Source: Ensifer sp. Root278 (GTDB lineage Bacteria; Pseudomonadota; Alphaproteobacteria; Rhizobiales; Rhizobiaceae). From it: DNA of 64,000 bases. The translations under genes and the position numbers were made by a program. The DNA is taken from assembly GCF_001429285.1 (NCBI RefSeq), contig NZ_LMJJ01000004.1:1-64000 (forward strand), written 5' to 3'. The stretch's first letter is position 1, and each line of letters opens with the position of its first letter. The notes under the pieces were generated by a model. The model made no database searches, had not been told where the DNA came from, and worked only from the letters and a program-made list of their open reading frames with translations. Positions 27,491 to 36,295 of this stretch are shown here, piece after piece.

Positions 27491-28459
27491 ATGGACAAGA
27501 GTTTCTACGTAGGCGTTCTTGCCGCACTCTTCGCGGCCTTCGCCTTTTCGCTCAACTTCGTTGTGCCTTTCATCATCGGCGACTACTCCACCTTTGATTT
27601 TGCTCTTGTCCGTCATGTGGTCTCGGCTCTGGTCGGCCTCTGTATTCTGTTTTCGGATCGGGGGGTGATACAACACCTGACGCTCCGAAACTGGCTTTCA
27701 GCAATCTGGCTCGCCTTCATCGGCTACGTCGGCTACTTCCTGACGGTGACAGGAGCTGCCATCTTTGCTGGGCCGGTGATTGCTCCCGCCTTTCTCGGTT
27801 TGGTTCCGCTCGTTCTGATGGTGGTCGGCAACCAGCGGCAGGGATCGGTTTCATGGCAATCCCTGACGGTGCCTCTCATGCTGGTGCTGCTCGGTCTTGT
27901 TTTCGTCAATGGCACAGCGTTCACGGCAGAGGGACTGGAATCCGTCCGTTCCTTCTGGATCGGTGTTCCGCTGGCGCTTGCGGCGGTGGCATTGTGGGTC
28001 TGGTTTGCGATTGCCAATCAGGCCGCCTTGGCCGTCCGACCTGAAATGCCCTCCGGTGTGTGGTCCGCGCTTATCCTCGTTGGCGGAGGTATCTTGATGC
28101 TGGCCTTCTACCCGGCTGGAGCAGCGATGGGTCTCTTTCAGCTTCCAAAACTCGGTTTTGGGTGGCACGCCGCCGGCTCACTCTATCTTTGGGGTACATC
28201 CTTCGCGCTTCTGGCAACCGTATGCGGAGTGTGGGCGTGGAATGTCGCGTCTCGAACCTTGCCCGTTGCACTGGCCGCGCAATTGATCGTTTCGGAAACG
28301 GCATTTGGGGTCATCGGCGGTCTCGTCGTTCATGCTCGATGGCCGACCGCGATGGAAGCTGCAGGGATCGCAATCCTCATTGGCGGGGTCGTTCTGTCCG
28401 TCCGGATTTTCTACGAAAGGCAGTTTTCATTGGGCAAGACGGCGCTGGCGCACCAGTAA
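27491..28459 (+). CDS. EamA/DMT-family transporter
   Basis: A 322-residue protein with ten hydrophobic segments in two EamA halves, a metabolite exporter fold. There is no motif that identifies the substrate. ATG 27491 follows GAGG. Codon choice is visibly less GC3-biased than in neighbouring genes (more T- and A-ending codons), and the gene sits between an atypical upstream gap and a strong terminator, so recent acquisition is plausible. It is monocistronic. Confidence 0.85.
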   Translation: MDKSFYVGVLAALFAAFAFSLNFVVPFIIGDYSTFDFALVRHVVSALVGLCILFSDRGVIQHLTLRNWLSAIWLAFIGYVGYFLTVTGAAIFAGPVIAPAFLGLVPLVLMVVGNQRQGSVSWQSLTVPLMLVLLGLVFVNGTAFTAEGLESVRSFWIGVPLALAAVALWVWFAIANQAALAVRPEMPSGVWSALILVGGGILMLAFYPAGAAMGLFQLPKLGFGWHAAGSLYLWGTSFALLATVCGVWAWNVASRTLPVALAAQLIVSETAFGVIGGLVVHARWPTAMEAAGIAILIGGVVLSVRIFYERQFSLGKTALAHQ

Positions 28460-28550
28460 GGGCTCCGCGCCCGATCTTTGTCGGCGCCCAGTCGCTATGG
28501 GCCAAAAGGTGCGACTGGTGGCACCTGTTAGATAGCTCTCGAAAAGAGGG

Positions 28551-28578
28551 AAGGGCGCAAAGTGGGATGCGCCCTTTT
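28551..28578 (+). terminator. Rho-independent terminator after the EamA gene
   Basis: A nine-base stem AAGGGCGCA (28551-28559) paired with TGCGCCCTT (28568-28576), followed by TTTC. It lies about 90 bases after the stop codon of the transporter gene. Confidence 0.75.
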
Positions 28579-28664
28579 CATGCGGTCATGCCGCGCCGCC
28601 TTCAGCGCCGCGGCACCCTATTTTTATCCTTACATAGCAGACGACTTAAGGAAGCTGCAGGTGA

Positions 28665-29492
28665 TCAGGGCTTGAAGCGCGCGATCACCAGATGGCCGGC
28701 GATCGGCTCGCCTTCTTCCAGACGCACGGTGATGTCGCCGACTTCGACGATCTCGAAACCGGTGGCGGCCAGGCGGTTGCGCAGGTAGCTCTCGGCGTGG
28801 GCGAAGCGCTGGTGCGGGCCGACCATGAAATCGCGGCCGGCGAAGGTCTCGGTTGGCAGGGTCTCGCTGGAGAAGATCAGCAGGCCGCCGGGCACCATGT
28901 TGTCGACCGCGCCGAAAAACAGCGCTTCGAGCGCGCCCATGTAGGGAAGCACGTCGGTCGCAACGATCAGGTCGAAGGGCTCGTCGTCGTTGTCGTCGAG
29001 ATAATCGACCGCTTCGGCGACGTAGAGCGTCTCGTAGAGATCCTTCTCATGGGCGATCTCGACCATGTTTTCGGAGAGGTCGATGCCGGTGATGTCGTCG
29101 GCCATGTCGCGGAGCGCGCCGCCGGTGAGGCCCGTGCCGCAGCCAAGATCGAGCACACGATCGAACGGGCCAAGCTCAAGCGCCTGCAGCCGCTGGCGCA
29201 CGAGGAGCGGCACGCAGTAGCCGAGCTGGTCGACGAGCACGTTGTCGAACACTTCGGCATGCTGGTCGAAGAGGGTGGCGACATAGGCGTCAGGCGCCTT
29301 CACCGGCGTCTCGCCGCGTCCCATCGAGGCCAGGCGCACGGCAGCGCCGCCGTGGTCTTCCGGGTCGAGCGCCAGCACTTCGGCATAGGCATCGGCGGCG
29401 GCATCGAACTTGCCGGATTTTTCCAGGGAGAGGGCGCGGTTATAGGCTTCCGCCAGCGCTTCCTCGTCGATTTTCGTGCTCTTCTGGGTCAT
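28665..29492 (-). CDS. Class I SAM-dependent methyltransferase with N-terminal TPR-like region
   Basis: A 275-residue protein. Residues 10-45 (ALAEAYNRALSLEKSGKFDA) form a TPR-like helical pair. The methyltransferase core follows with motif I VLDLGCGTGLTGGAL (about 109), acidic motif GIDLSENMVEIA and motif IV FDLIVATDVLPYMG. It methylates an unidentified substrate; TPR-fused relatives often act on proteins or are described as TPR-repeat methyltransferases. It is monocistronic, divergent from the DUF2270 gene. Confidence 0.85.
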   Translation of the reverse strand: MTQKSTKIDEEALAEAYNRALSLEKSGKFDAAADAYAEVLALDPEDHGGAAVRLASMGRGETPVKAPDAYVATLFDQHAEVFDNVLVDQLGYCVPLLVRQRLQALELGPFDRVLDLGCGTGLTGGALRDMADDITGIDLSENMVEIAHEKDLYETLYVAEAVDYLDDNDDEPFDLIVATDVLPYMGALEALFFGAVDNMVPGGLLIFSSETLPTETFAGRDFMVGPHQRFAHAESYLRNRLAATGFEIVEVGDITVRLEEGEPIAGHLVIARFKP

Positions 29493-29695
29493 GGGCGCTT
29501 CTTACGTCCGCAGAGGCGCTTTGGCAATCGCCGTCGGCGATCGTTTACCGGAGCGGATTAATCGGTATCCGGACGACAAATAGGTTTTCATTGGCCTTTT
29601 GAACGAAAAACGGCGCCCTGCGACGCCGTCGGGATTTATCGGCGAGAGGAAAGGAGTCATCATCGCAAGCATAAGAAAAGACGGGAGGAACGCCG

Positions 29696-30421
29696 ATGTC
29701 CGCCGAGCTCGGTCCGCTGATCATCAGTGCGGAGGTCAAGGAGCCGAAGGGCCCGCCGCTGCCGCAAACATCCCAGGAGCAGATCAACGCGGTCGTGCAC
29801 TATTATCGCGGTGAAATGGGCCGTATGGCCGGCTGGCGCGACCGCATCGACCGAACCTCGAACTGGGCGATCACCGTGGTTGCGGCGCTGCTTTCGGTAT
29901 CGCTGTCGACGCCGACGTCACATCACGGCGTGCTGCTCTTCGCGATGCTGCTGATTACGCTGCTGCTCTTGATCGAGGCGCGGCGTTACCGCTTCTTCGA
30001 TGTCTATCGCGCCCGCGTGCGGCAGTTGGAACGCGGATACTTCGCGCAAATCCTGGCGCCGGACGGCGCGCCGAACTTCAATTGGGCGGCGGCGATCGCC
30101 AAGAGCCTGCGCAAGCCGGCATTTCTGATGACCTATCGCGAGGCGCTCTGTCGGCGGCTGCAGCGCAACTATTGCTGGATGTATCTGATCCTGCTGCTGG
30201 CCTGGGCGCTGAAGATCTCCTCGCCGAAGATGTCGGCCAATGGCGAACCCTTCGGGCATGTGCGGTCCTGGACCGATGTCGCCGAGAATGCCGCACTCGG
30301 CCCTTTGCCTGGCTGGCCGGTGGTCCTGGGCGTTCTGCTGTTCTATGCGCTTGTCCTTTACGGCTCGCTGCACAGGGAGCCGCGTGAAGGCGAACTGGCG
30401 CATGGCGAGGTGCATGTCTGA
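29696..30421 (+). CDS. DUF2270 membrane protein
   Basis: A 241-residue protein with HYYRGEMGRMAGWRDRID followed by NWAITVVAALLSVSLS, the conserved start of DUF2270, then a second membrane helix, the RRYRFFDVYRARVRQLE segment and further hydrophobic helices near 165 and 215. Four membrane passes are likely. The function of the family is not known. GGGAGGA precedes ATG 29696. Confidence 0.83.
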   Translation: MSAELGPLIISAEVKEPKGPPLPQTSQEQINAVVHYYRGEMGRMAGWRDRIDRTSNWAITVVAALLSVSLSTPTSHHGVLLFAMLLITLLLLIEARRYRFFDVYRARVRQLERGYFAQILAPDGAPNFNWAAAIAKSLRKPAFLMTYREALCRRLQRNYCWMYLILLLAWALKISSPKMSANGEPFGHVRSWTDVAENAALGPLPGWPVVLGVLLFYALVLYGSLHREPREGELAHGEVHV

Positions 30422-30539
30422 GAGCGCATCGGCTGCAGCGTCCGCAACGCTGAGCGATCGCGGTTATCAGGGCTTGCCGATCGCAACGCCGGTAGCCTGA
30501 CCGAAGGCCACCTTAGGCTCCTCGGTTTCGATCGGCGGT

Positions 30540-30806
30540 TCAGTGCAGAATGAACTCGCCTTTGAGCGCGCGCCATTCCGTCGCCGAGATCAGCTTGCGA
30601 TGCACATAGCGCACCGAATGCAGCGGTCCATCCAGCTTCTCTTCCCAGAATTTCAGGAAGCTGCGCATTTCCGGAAAGTCCGGTGCCAGGTCGTAGTGCT
30701 GCCACACATAGGTCTGGAGGAAGGTTGGATGATCCGGCATGTGGTAGAGGATCTGAGCGGTCGTCAGGCCGTAGCCCTTCAGTTGCAGTTCCATTTCGTT
30801 CGTCAT
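30540..30806 (-). CDS. usg: Usg family protein
   Basis: An 88-residue soluble protein with the Usg hallmarks YGLTTAQILYHMPDHP and LQTYVWQHYDLAPDFP. Usg is a conserved small alphaproteobacterial protein first noted near tryptophan genes; its role is unknown. A second in-frame ATG (residue 5) also exists. It is a single gene with an AT-rich leader of about 100 bases. Confidence 0.88.
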   Translation of the reverse strand: MTNEMELQLKGYGLTTAQILYHMPDHPTFLQTYVWQHYDLAPDFPEMRSFLKFWEEKLDGPLHSVRYVHRKLISATEWRALKGEFILH

Positions 30807-30910
30807 TAGGACCTCACTTCTCGCAAAGGTTGGTCTCTATGATGAAACGCCCGATTTCTTAATCAAGGGCTAATATTTGCCCTGAAATGAAACTTTCGTA
30901 AGAAATAACA

Positions 30911-30950
30911 AAAGCTTGGCAGCATCTCACGGAGAGTGCTGCCAAGCTTT
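30911..30950 (-). terminator. Terminator of the amino-acid ABC permease genes
   Basis: A 14-bp perfect stem, AAAGCTTGGCAGCA and its complement, with a 12-base loop. On the minus strand it ends in TTTTGTT, and it starts 22 bases after the downstream permease stop. Confidence 0.85.
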
Positions 30951-30971
30951 GCTCGTCGGTGATTTCCGGAA

Positions 30972-31802
30972 TCAGCGCTTGAGGTGACGGGTTAGCCGCG
31001 CTTCCAGCATGCTCCAGATGTTGCGCAGGATCTCGACCATGATCAGGTAGAGAATGGCCGCCCAGATATACATCTGGAAGTCGAAGGTGCGGGAAAAGGC
31101 GTAACGGGTTTCGCCCATCAGGTCGAAGACGGTGACGATCGCGACGATCGCCGAGCCCTTGATCATCAGGATGATTTCATTGCCGTAGGGGCGCAGCGCC
31201 ACGATCATCGCCTGCGGCAGGATGATCTTCCAGAAAGCGACGCGCTCGGGCAGGCCAAGGGCGGCGGCACCTTCACGCTGTCCGCGCGGCACGCTCCCGA
31301 TTGCGCCACGCAGGATTTCCGCCTGGTAGGCTGCGGTGTTGAGCGTGAAGGCGAAGAGCGCGCAGTTCCACGCATCGCGGAAAAACCACCACAGGCCGAC
31401 CGTTTCCAGCTGCGGGCGGAAACTGCCGAGGCCGTAATAGATCAGGAAGAGCTGCGCGAGCAGCGGCGTGCCGCGGAAAAAATAAACATAGCCGTAGGCG
31501 AGCCACGACCAGAGCTTGTTCTTCGACATGCGGGCAAACGCGATCGGCAGCGACAGAAGGGCGCCGAGGACGATCGAGATCGAGACCAGCATCAGCGTGA
31601 CGCCGAGGCCGGAGAGGAAGCGCGGACCGTATTTCGCGAATTTCTCCGGGTCCCAGCCATTGACGACGGTCAGGAAGATGCCGACGCCAAGCGCCAGCCA
31701 GACGCCGAGCGCGACGCTGCCGACGAAGCGGGTCAGCGTATAGGGCCTTGGCGGAACCGGAGGCGGGGCCTGCGGCGGGATCATCGTTGCAACAGTGCTC
31801 AT
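30972..31802 (-). CDS. Polar amino-acid ABC transporter permease (HisM/OccM-like)
   Basis: A 276-residue inner-membrane protein with a proline-rich N-terminus, about five membrane helices and the HisMQ-type EAA loop EGAAALGLPERVAFWKIILP. GYVYFFRGTPLLAQLFLIYY is the typical conserved first-half segment. It pairs with the upstream permease to form a heterodimeric channel for a polar amino acid such as arginine, histidine, ornithine or octopine. It overlaps the upstream permease by four bases. Confidence 0.9.
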   Translation of the reverse strand: MSTVATMIPPQAPPPVPPRPYTLTRFVGSVALGVWLALGVGIFLTVVNGWDPEKFAKYGPRFLSGLGVTLMLVSISIVLGALLSLPIAFARMSKNKLWSWLAYGYVYFFRGTPLLAQLFLIYYGLGSFRPQLETVGLWWFFRDAWNCALFAFTLNTAAYQAEILRGAIGSVPRGQREGAAALGLPERVAFWKIILPQAMIVALRPYGNEIILMIKGSAIVAIVTVFDLMGETRYAFSRTFDFQMYIWAAILYLIMVEILRNIWSMLEARLTRHLKR

Positions 31803-32602
31803 CGGCCCATCTCCGCACGTTTGGTCCAGCGTTCCAGGTTCGCAAAGACGATCGAGGAAATCATCGCGAGGATCAGGAAGAGCACGCAGGCGACACCATA
31901 GAATTCAAAGGCTTGCTTGGTAACGCGGGCGGCGACGCCGGTCTGGCGCAGGATGTCGGTCAGGCCCACCACCGAGACGAGGGCGGTGTCCTTGAGCAGC
32001 GCCATCCAGAGATTGCCGAGACCGGGCAGCGCGATGCGCACGAGCTGCGGCAGGATGATGAGGCGCATGGTCCTGCCGCGATGCAAACCAAGGGCATCGC
32101 CGGCCTCGTATTGTCCATGTGGAATGGCCTTGAAGGCTGAGAGCAGCACTTCGGAACAATAGGCGGAGAACACGACGCCGAGCGCGATCATGCCGGCGAA
32201 GAAGGCGTTGATCTCCACCGGCCCCTCGTAGCCGAGCGTCGCCAGCAGCTGCTGAACGAGGATCTGCAGGCCGTAATAGACGATGAAGAGCGTCAGCAGT
32301 TCGGGCAGGCCGCGGAAGATCGTCGTGTAGATGTTGGCGGCCAACCGTATGGTGCGCTCTTCGGACTGCTTTCCGAGAGCGATGAAAAAGCCGATCAGCA
32401 GGCCGACGGGCAGCGTCGCGATGGCAAGGCTCGCGGTAACCACGAAGCCGTAGGCGATATCGTCGCCCCAGCCTGTGTCGCCGCAGGCCAGCAAGGTGCC
32501 GGGCGCCAGCCAACGAAAGACCCCGACGGGGCCGCAGAATGGATCGACGATCGATCCGATCCAGGAAAGGATGGAATAGAAGCCGGCAAACAACCCGCTC
32601 AT
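31799..32602 (-). CDS. Polar amino-acid ABC transporter permease (HisQ/OccQ-like)
   Basis: A 267-residue permease partner with TTIFRGLPELLTLFIVYYGL and EAA loop EAGDALGLHRGRTMRLIILP. About five membrane helices are visible. It is co-transcribed with the following permease (four-base overlap) and lies downstream of the binding-protein gene, from which a terminator-like hairpin separates it. The cognate ATPase is not in the window. Confidence 0.9.
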   Translation of the reverse strand: MSGLFAGFYSILSWIGSIVDPFCGPVGVFRWLAPGTLLACGDTGWGDDIAYGFVVTASLAIATLPVGLLIGFFIALGKQSEERTIRLAANIYTTIFRGLPELLTLFIVYYGLQILVQQLLATLGYEGPVEINAFFAGMIALGVVFSAYCSEVLLSAFKAIPHGQYEAGDALGLHRGRTMRLIILPQLVRIALPGLGNLWMALLKDTALVSVVGLTDILRQTGVAARVTKQAFEFYGVACVLFLILAMISSIVFANLERWTKRAEMGR

Positions 32603-32674
32603 GTCAGAAGTTTCCCCTTTGCGCCGTTTTTGTGTGTATCGATCGCGCTTTGTTTTAGGCTCTTGTCAAACAAA

Positions 32675-32703
32675 AACGGCGGAAGGGCAAGCCGTCCGCC
32701 GTT
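32675..32703 (-). terminator. Intra-operon terminator/attenuator after the binding-protein gene
   Basis: A nine-base stem AACGGCGGA/TCCGCCGTT with an 11-base loop, followed on the minus strand by TTTGTTT. Between the binding-protein and permease genes, it would let most transcripts stop after the binding protein. Confidence 0.75.
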
Positions 32704-32770
32704 GCATTTTTCGCATGAACTGACGTTTCTCCGGCATGATTCACTAGGAAATCGCGCCGGATCCCGTCAA

Positions 32771-33553
32771 TCAGCTGCCATAAACGTCGAACGGGAAGTA
32801 CTTTTCGTTGATTTCCTTGTACTTGCCGTTGGCGCGGATCGCTTCGATTGCCTTGTTGAACTTTTCGCGCAGCGCGTCGTCGCCCTTGCGCACGGCAATG
32901 CCGGCGCCTTCACCGTTGATGACGGGGTCGATCGGCAGCGTGCCGAGCAGCTTGCAGCAGGCGCCGTCTGTCGACTTCAGCCATTCGGAGAGCACGACGA
33001 CGTCGTCGATGACGGCGTCGATACGGCCGTTGGCGATGTCGAGCTTGTATTCGTCAGCCGTCGGATAGAGCTTGATGTCGGCACCCTTCATATGCGCTTC
33101 GGCATAGTTGGAATGGGTGGTGGAGCCCTGCGCGCCGAGCGTCTTGCCCGCAAGCGCTGCCTCGGTCGCCTCGGTGATCGGCGAATCCTTCGGCACGACG
33201 ATTGCCGGCGGCGTGTTGTAGTACTTGTTGGTAAAGTCCACCTTTTCCTTGCGCTCGGCAGTGATCGACATGGATGCGATGATGGCGTCGAACTTCTTGG
33301 CGATCAGCGCCGGAATGATGCCGTCCCAGTCCTGCGTGACGAAGGTGCATTCGGCCTTCATTTCCGTGCACAGTGCCTTGGCGATGTCGATGTCGAAGCC
33401 CGTCAGCGTGCCATCCGCTGCAAGGTTGTTGAAGGGCGGGTAGGCGCCTTCCGTGCCGATAACGACCTTTTCGCCGTCGGCCATGGCCGAGCCTGCCATG
33501 AGCACGAAAACGGCAGCCGATGCGGCGGCTGCCAGCCGCTTGGAAATACGCAT
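32771..33553 (-). CDS. Polar amino-acid ABC transporter periplasmic binding protein
   Basis: A 260-residue family 3 solute-binding protein. The signal peptide (about 1-25, ending AMA) is followed by VVIGTEGAYPPFNNL, GFDIDIAKALCTEM and FDAIIASMSITAERKEKVDFT, the classic family 3 signature with the amino-acid-carboxylate-binding Arg. Resemblance is to the lysine/arginine/ornithine/histidine/octopine group; the exact ligand is unknown. A CC pair in DGACCKLLG fits the disulfide loop of this group. GAGAGGA precedes ATG 33553. Confidence 0.9.
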   Translation of the reverse strand: MRISKRLAAAASAAVFVLMAGSAMADGEKVVIGTEGAYPPFNNLAADGTLTGFDIDIAKALCTEMKAECTFVTQDWDGIIPALIAKKFDAIIASMSITAERKEKVDFTNKYYNTPPAIVVPKDSPITEATEAALAGKTLGAQGSTTHSNYAEAHMKGADIKLYPTADEYKLDIANGRIDAVIDDVVVLSEWLKSTDGACCKLLGTLPIDPVINGEGAGIAVRKGDDALREKFNKAIEAIRANGKYKEINEKYFPFDVYGS

Positions 33554-33652
33554 GATAGTCCTCTCTGTTGGCCGACATCCGGTTTTTTGTTTTTCACGGA
33601 TGCCAATTTCTGCCGGAGCGTTTGCCTCCGGTTGCGGCGATATTCGTACTCT

Positions 33653-33676
33653 TTTCCTGTAAAAATCAACAGGAAA
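33653..33676. promoter_or_regulatory. Candidate operator/promoter of the amino-acid ABC operon
   Basis: TTTCCTGT and ACAGGAAA form a perfect inverted repeat with an eight-base spacer, 100 bases before the binding-protein start. On the minus strand TTGATT, an 18-base spacer and GAATAT (reading across the repeat) could be a promoter. The rest of the 33554-33970 gap shows no gene; at 33842-33880 there is a weak hairpin with a T-run on the minus strand. Confidence 0.35.
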
Positions 33677-33970
33677 GCGAAGGTGCTCACCGGGAAAAGG
33701 ATTTCGACCGCAGATTGTGGTCGCGGGTCGCGCAATGAACATGAACGGTGCGTTCAGCGCCGGTTAATCTTGCCTCCGCTAGCCCTTATCAAGGAACCGG
33801 CGCGTGGCTCGGGCATTGCACTTGACGGCGCGTGTCGTTGGCAACACAAAAAAGCCGGAACCTTGGGTCAAGGCCCCGTGAGTATTCGCGTTCGCACCCA
33901 TTCTTAGCCGTGTCATATGCTGGGAAGAGGATGCGGGACCAGGACCTCCCAAGAAGAGGAAGGAAGACAA

Positions 33971-36295
33971 ATGTCGATTCGATCCAAACTGTTTGCAACC
34001 GTCGCGCTGCCGGTGCTGTCGGTGTCCGTCGCGGTTCCGCCCGCTGTCGCCGACAACCTGATGAAGCCATTCGAGGTTGCACAGGAGGGCGGCGGTCAGT
34101 CTGAGGAAGAGCTGCTGCTGCAGAAGCAGCGCCAGGCTGAAGAAGAGGCAGCACGCCAGGCGGCCGAACAGCAGAAGGCTGCGGAAGAAGAGGCCGCGCG
34201 CCAGGCTGCCGAGCAACAAAAGGCTGCTGAGGAAGAAGCCGCGCGCCAGGCTGCTGAACAACAGAAGGCCGCTGAGGAAGAAGCTGCCCGCCAGGCTGCA
34301 GAACAACAGAAGGCCGCTGAAGAAGAAGCCGCTCGCCAGGCCGCTGAACAGCAGAAGGCTGCCGAGGAAGAGGCTGCCCGTGCAGCCGCTGAACAGCAGA
34401 AGGCTGCTGAGGAAGAGGCTACCCGCCAGGCTGCCGAACAACAGAAAGCTGCTGAAGAAGAAGCTGCGCGCCAGGCGGCTGAGCAGCAGAAGGCCGCTGA
34501 CGAGCAGAAGGCTGAGGAAGAGCAGAAGGCCGCCGAAGAGCAACAGAAAGCCGCTGAACAGCAGAAGGCTGCAGAAGACGAAGCTGCCCGCCAGGCTGCC
34601 GAACAGCAGAAGGCAGCTGAAGAACAGCAGAAAGCTGCGGAGCAGGCTCAGCCCGGTACCTGCGTCGTACCGGAAGGTCAGGATGCATCGACCGCATGCC
34701 CGCCGGAAGGCGGCAAGGCAGCCGAACAGCCTGCGACCACCGAAGAGCAGAAGGCCGGCGAGCAGCCGCCCGTGACCGAAGAGCAGAAGGCAGGCGAACA
34801 GCCCGCGCCGACCGAAACGGCGCCGGGCACGGAGCCGCAACCCCAGACTGGCGAAGGCCAGCTTGTACCGGGCACGGAGCAACCGCAGACCGGCGAGGGC
34901 CAGCCTGTGCCTGGCACCGAGCAGCCGCAGACCGGCGAAGGTCAACCCGTCCCGGGGACCGAGCAGCCGGCGACCGCCGAGCAGCAGCCGCAGGTGCAGC
35001 AGCCGGTTCCGGAAGTGGTCGACACCCGCACCGAAGAAGAAAAGGTGAAGATCGCCGAAGACCCGGCGGCGACCGACGAGACCGTCGTTCTGCCGGTTGA
35101 AAACGGTGCGGCCGTGCTCGACAGCGACAAGGACGCCGACAATGCCGGCGGCAACCAGGCGCGCGAAGAGCGCCAGAAGCTGCGCGAGGAGCTGCGCGCC
35201 AAGGAAGAAGACGCGCCGGCGCCGGCAGACGATGCCGCATCCCAGGCTGCCATCACCGCCGAGACCCCGGCCGACCTGACGCAGAAGATTGAGGCGAACC
35301 TCAACGAAAAGGGCACGCGCGTCGATGAGGCGCCGGTCTTCGTGGTTCCGGAGACGACCAACATCGTCAACAACACCGTCATCAACAACACGGTGATCAA
35401 CAACAACACGACCGTCAACAACGTCACCAACAACATCACCGAGGTGAAGGTCGTCGAGCAGGTCGACAATCGGGTCATCCTCGGCGTCGGCGACCAGATC
35501 TTCGTGCGTGGCGACGATCGTCCGCGCCTGCGCCACGATGCGGAAGAGACCTATTACGACGAACTTCCGCGCGGCCGCACCCGCGAAACCATCCTGCGTC
35601 CGGGCGGCTACAGGATCGTCACCGTCTACAACCGTTACGGCGACATCCTGCAGCGCTCGCGCGTTGACCGTGACGGCAACGAATACCTGATGATCTACGC
35701 GCCCGAGCGTGACGAAGGTCCGCGTCCGGCGATCATCGACGTCGGCTACGAACTGCCGCCGATGCGCCTGCGCATCCCGGTGAGTGATTATATTGCCGAC
35801 GTTTCCGACGACCCGGACCGTGACTACTACGAGTTCCTGGCCGAGCCGCCGGTCGAGCGTGTCGAGCGCGTCTACACGATGGACGAGGTGCGTCATTCGG
35901 CCCGCCTGCGCGACAAGGTTCGCCGTATCGATCTCGATACGATCACCTTCCCGACGGGCAGCGCCGAAGTGTCGATGTCGCAGGCGAAAACCATGCGCAA
36001 GGTCGCGGCCGCAATGGAGAAGGTTCTGGCGAAGGATCCGGGTGAAACCTTCTTCATCGAAGGCCACACTGATGCCGTCGGCTCGGACCGCTCGAACCTC
36101 GTGCTTTCGGATAAGCGCGCCGAATCGGTCGCATCGCTGCTGACCGAGGTCTACGGCATTCCGCCGGAAAACCTTGTGACCCAGGGCTACGGCGAGCGCT
36201 TCCTCAAGGTGCGGACTGAGGAGGCCGAACAGCAGAACCGCCGCGTCACCATTCGCCGCGTCACGCCGCTGGTCCGTCCGGTCGCGCAGCGCTAA
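33971..36295 (+). CDS. OmpA-family protein with long Glu/Ala/Gln tandem repeats
   Basis: A 774-residue exported protein. It has a signal peptide (about 1-28, ending PAVA), a helical charged region of tandem 15-residue repeats (about 56-175) and a degenerate extension to 225. Then come Thr/Glu/Pro-rich repeats including three PQTGEGQ-x-VPGTEQ units, an Asn/Val/Thr-rich stretch (NIVNNTVINNTVINN) and a C-terminal OmpA-like peptidoglycan-binding domain (about 655-770, FIEGHTDAVGSDRSNLVLSDKRA). It probably tethers the outer membrane or spans the periplasm to peptidoglycan. ATG 33971 gives the signal peptide directly. The gene ends in a short tandem duplication and a terminator. Confidence 0.85.
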   Translation: MSIRSKLFATVALPVLSVSVAVPPAVADNLMKPFEVAQEGGGQSEEELLLQKQRQAEEEAARQAAEQQKAAEEEAARQAAEQQKAAEEEAARQAAEQQKAAEEEAARQAAEQQKAAEEEAARQAAEQQKAAEEEAARAAAEQQKAAEEEATRQAAEQQKAAEEEAARQAAEQQKAADEQKAEEEQKAAEEQQKAAEQQKAAEDEAARQAAEQQKAAEEQQKAAEQAQPGTCVVPEGQDASTACPPEGGKAAEQPATTEEQKAGEQPPVTEEQKAGEQPAPTETAPGTEPQPQTGEGQLVPGTEQPQTGEGQPVPGTEQPQTGEGQPVPGTEQPATAEQQPQVQQPVPEVVDTRTEEEKVKIAEDPAATDETVVLPVENGAAVLDSDKDADNAGGNQAREERQKLREELRAKEEDAPAPADDAASQAAITAETPADLTQKIEANLNEKGTRVDEAPVFVVPETTNIVNNTVINNTVINNNTTVNNVTNNITEVKVVEQVDNRVILGVGDQIFVRGDDRPRLRHDAEETYYDELPRGRTRETILRPGGYRIVTVYNRYGDILQRSRVDRDGNEYLMIYAPERDEGPRPAIIDVGYELPPMRLRIPVSDYIADVSDDPDRDYYEFLAEPPVERVERVYTMDEVRHSARLRDKVRRIDLDTITFPTGSAEVSMSQAKTMRKVAAAMEKVLAKDPGETFFIEGHTDAVGSDRSNLVLSDKRAESVASLLTEVYGIPPENLVTQGYGERFLKVRTEEAEQQNRRVTIRRVTPLVRPVAQR
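34136..34495 (+). repeat. Eight tandem 45-bp coding repeats
   Basis: Eight units encode AEEEAARQAAEQQKA with few substitutions (unit 6 has Ala for Gln; unit 7 has Thr for Ala). Synonymous differences between units show that the protein repeat is maintained while the DNA drifts. Degenerate copies continue to about 34650. Confidence 0.85.

Noticed and set aside
33842-33880. A terminator-like hairpin with a T-run on the minus strand
   Set aside because: The stem is short (CCTTG/CAAGG) and separated from the T-run, and no minus-strand transcript is expected there.
34136-34495. CRISPR-like direct repeats
   Set aside because: The repeats are contiguous, in frame and have no spacers; they encode protein repeats.
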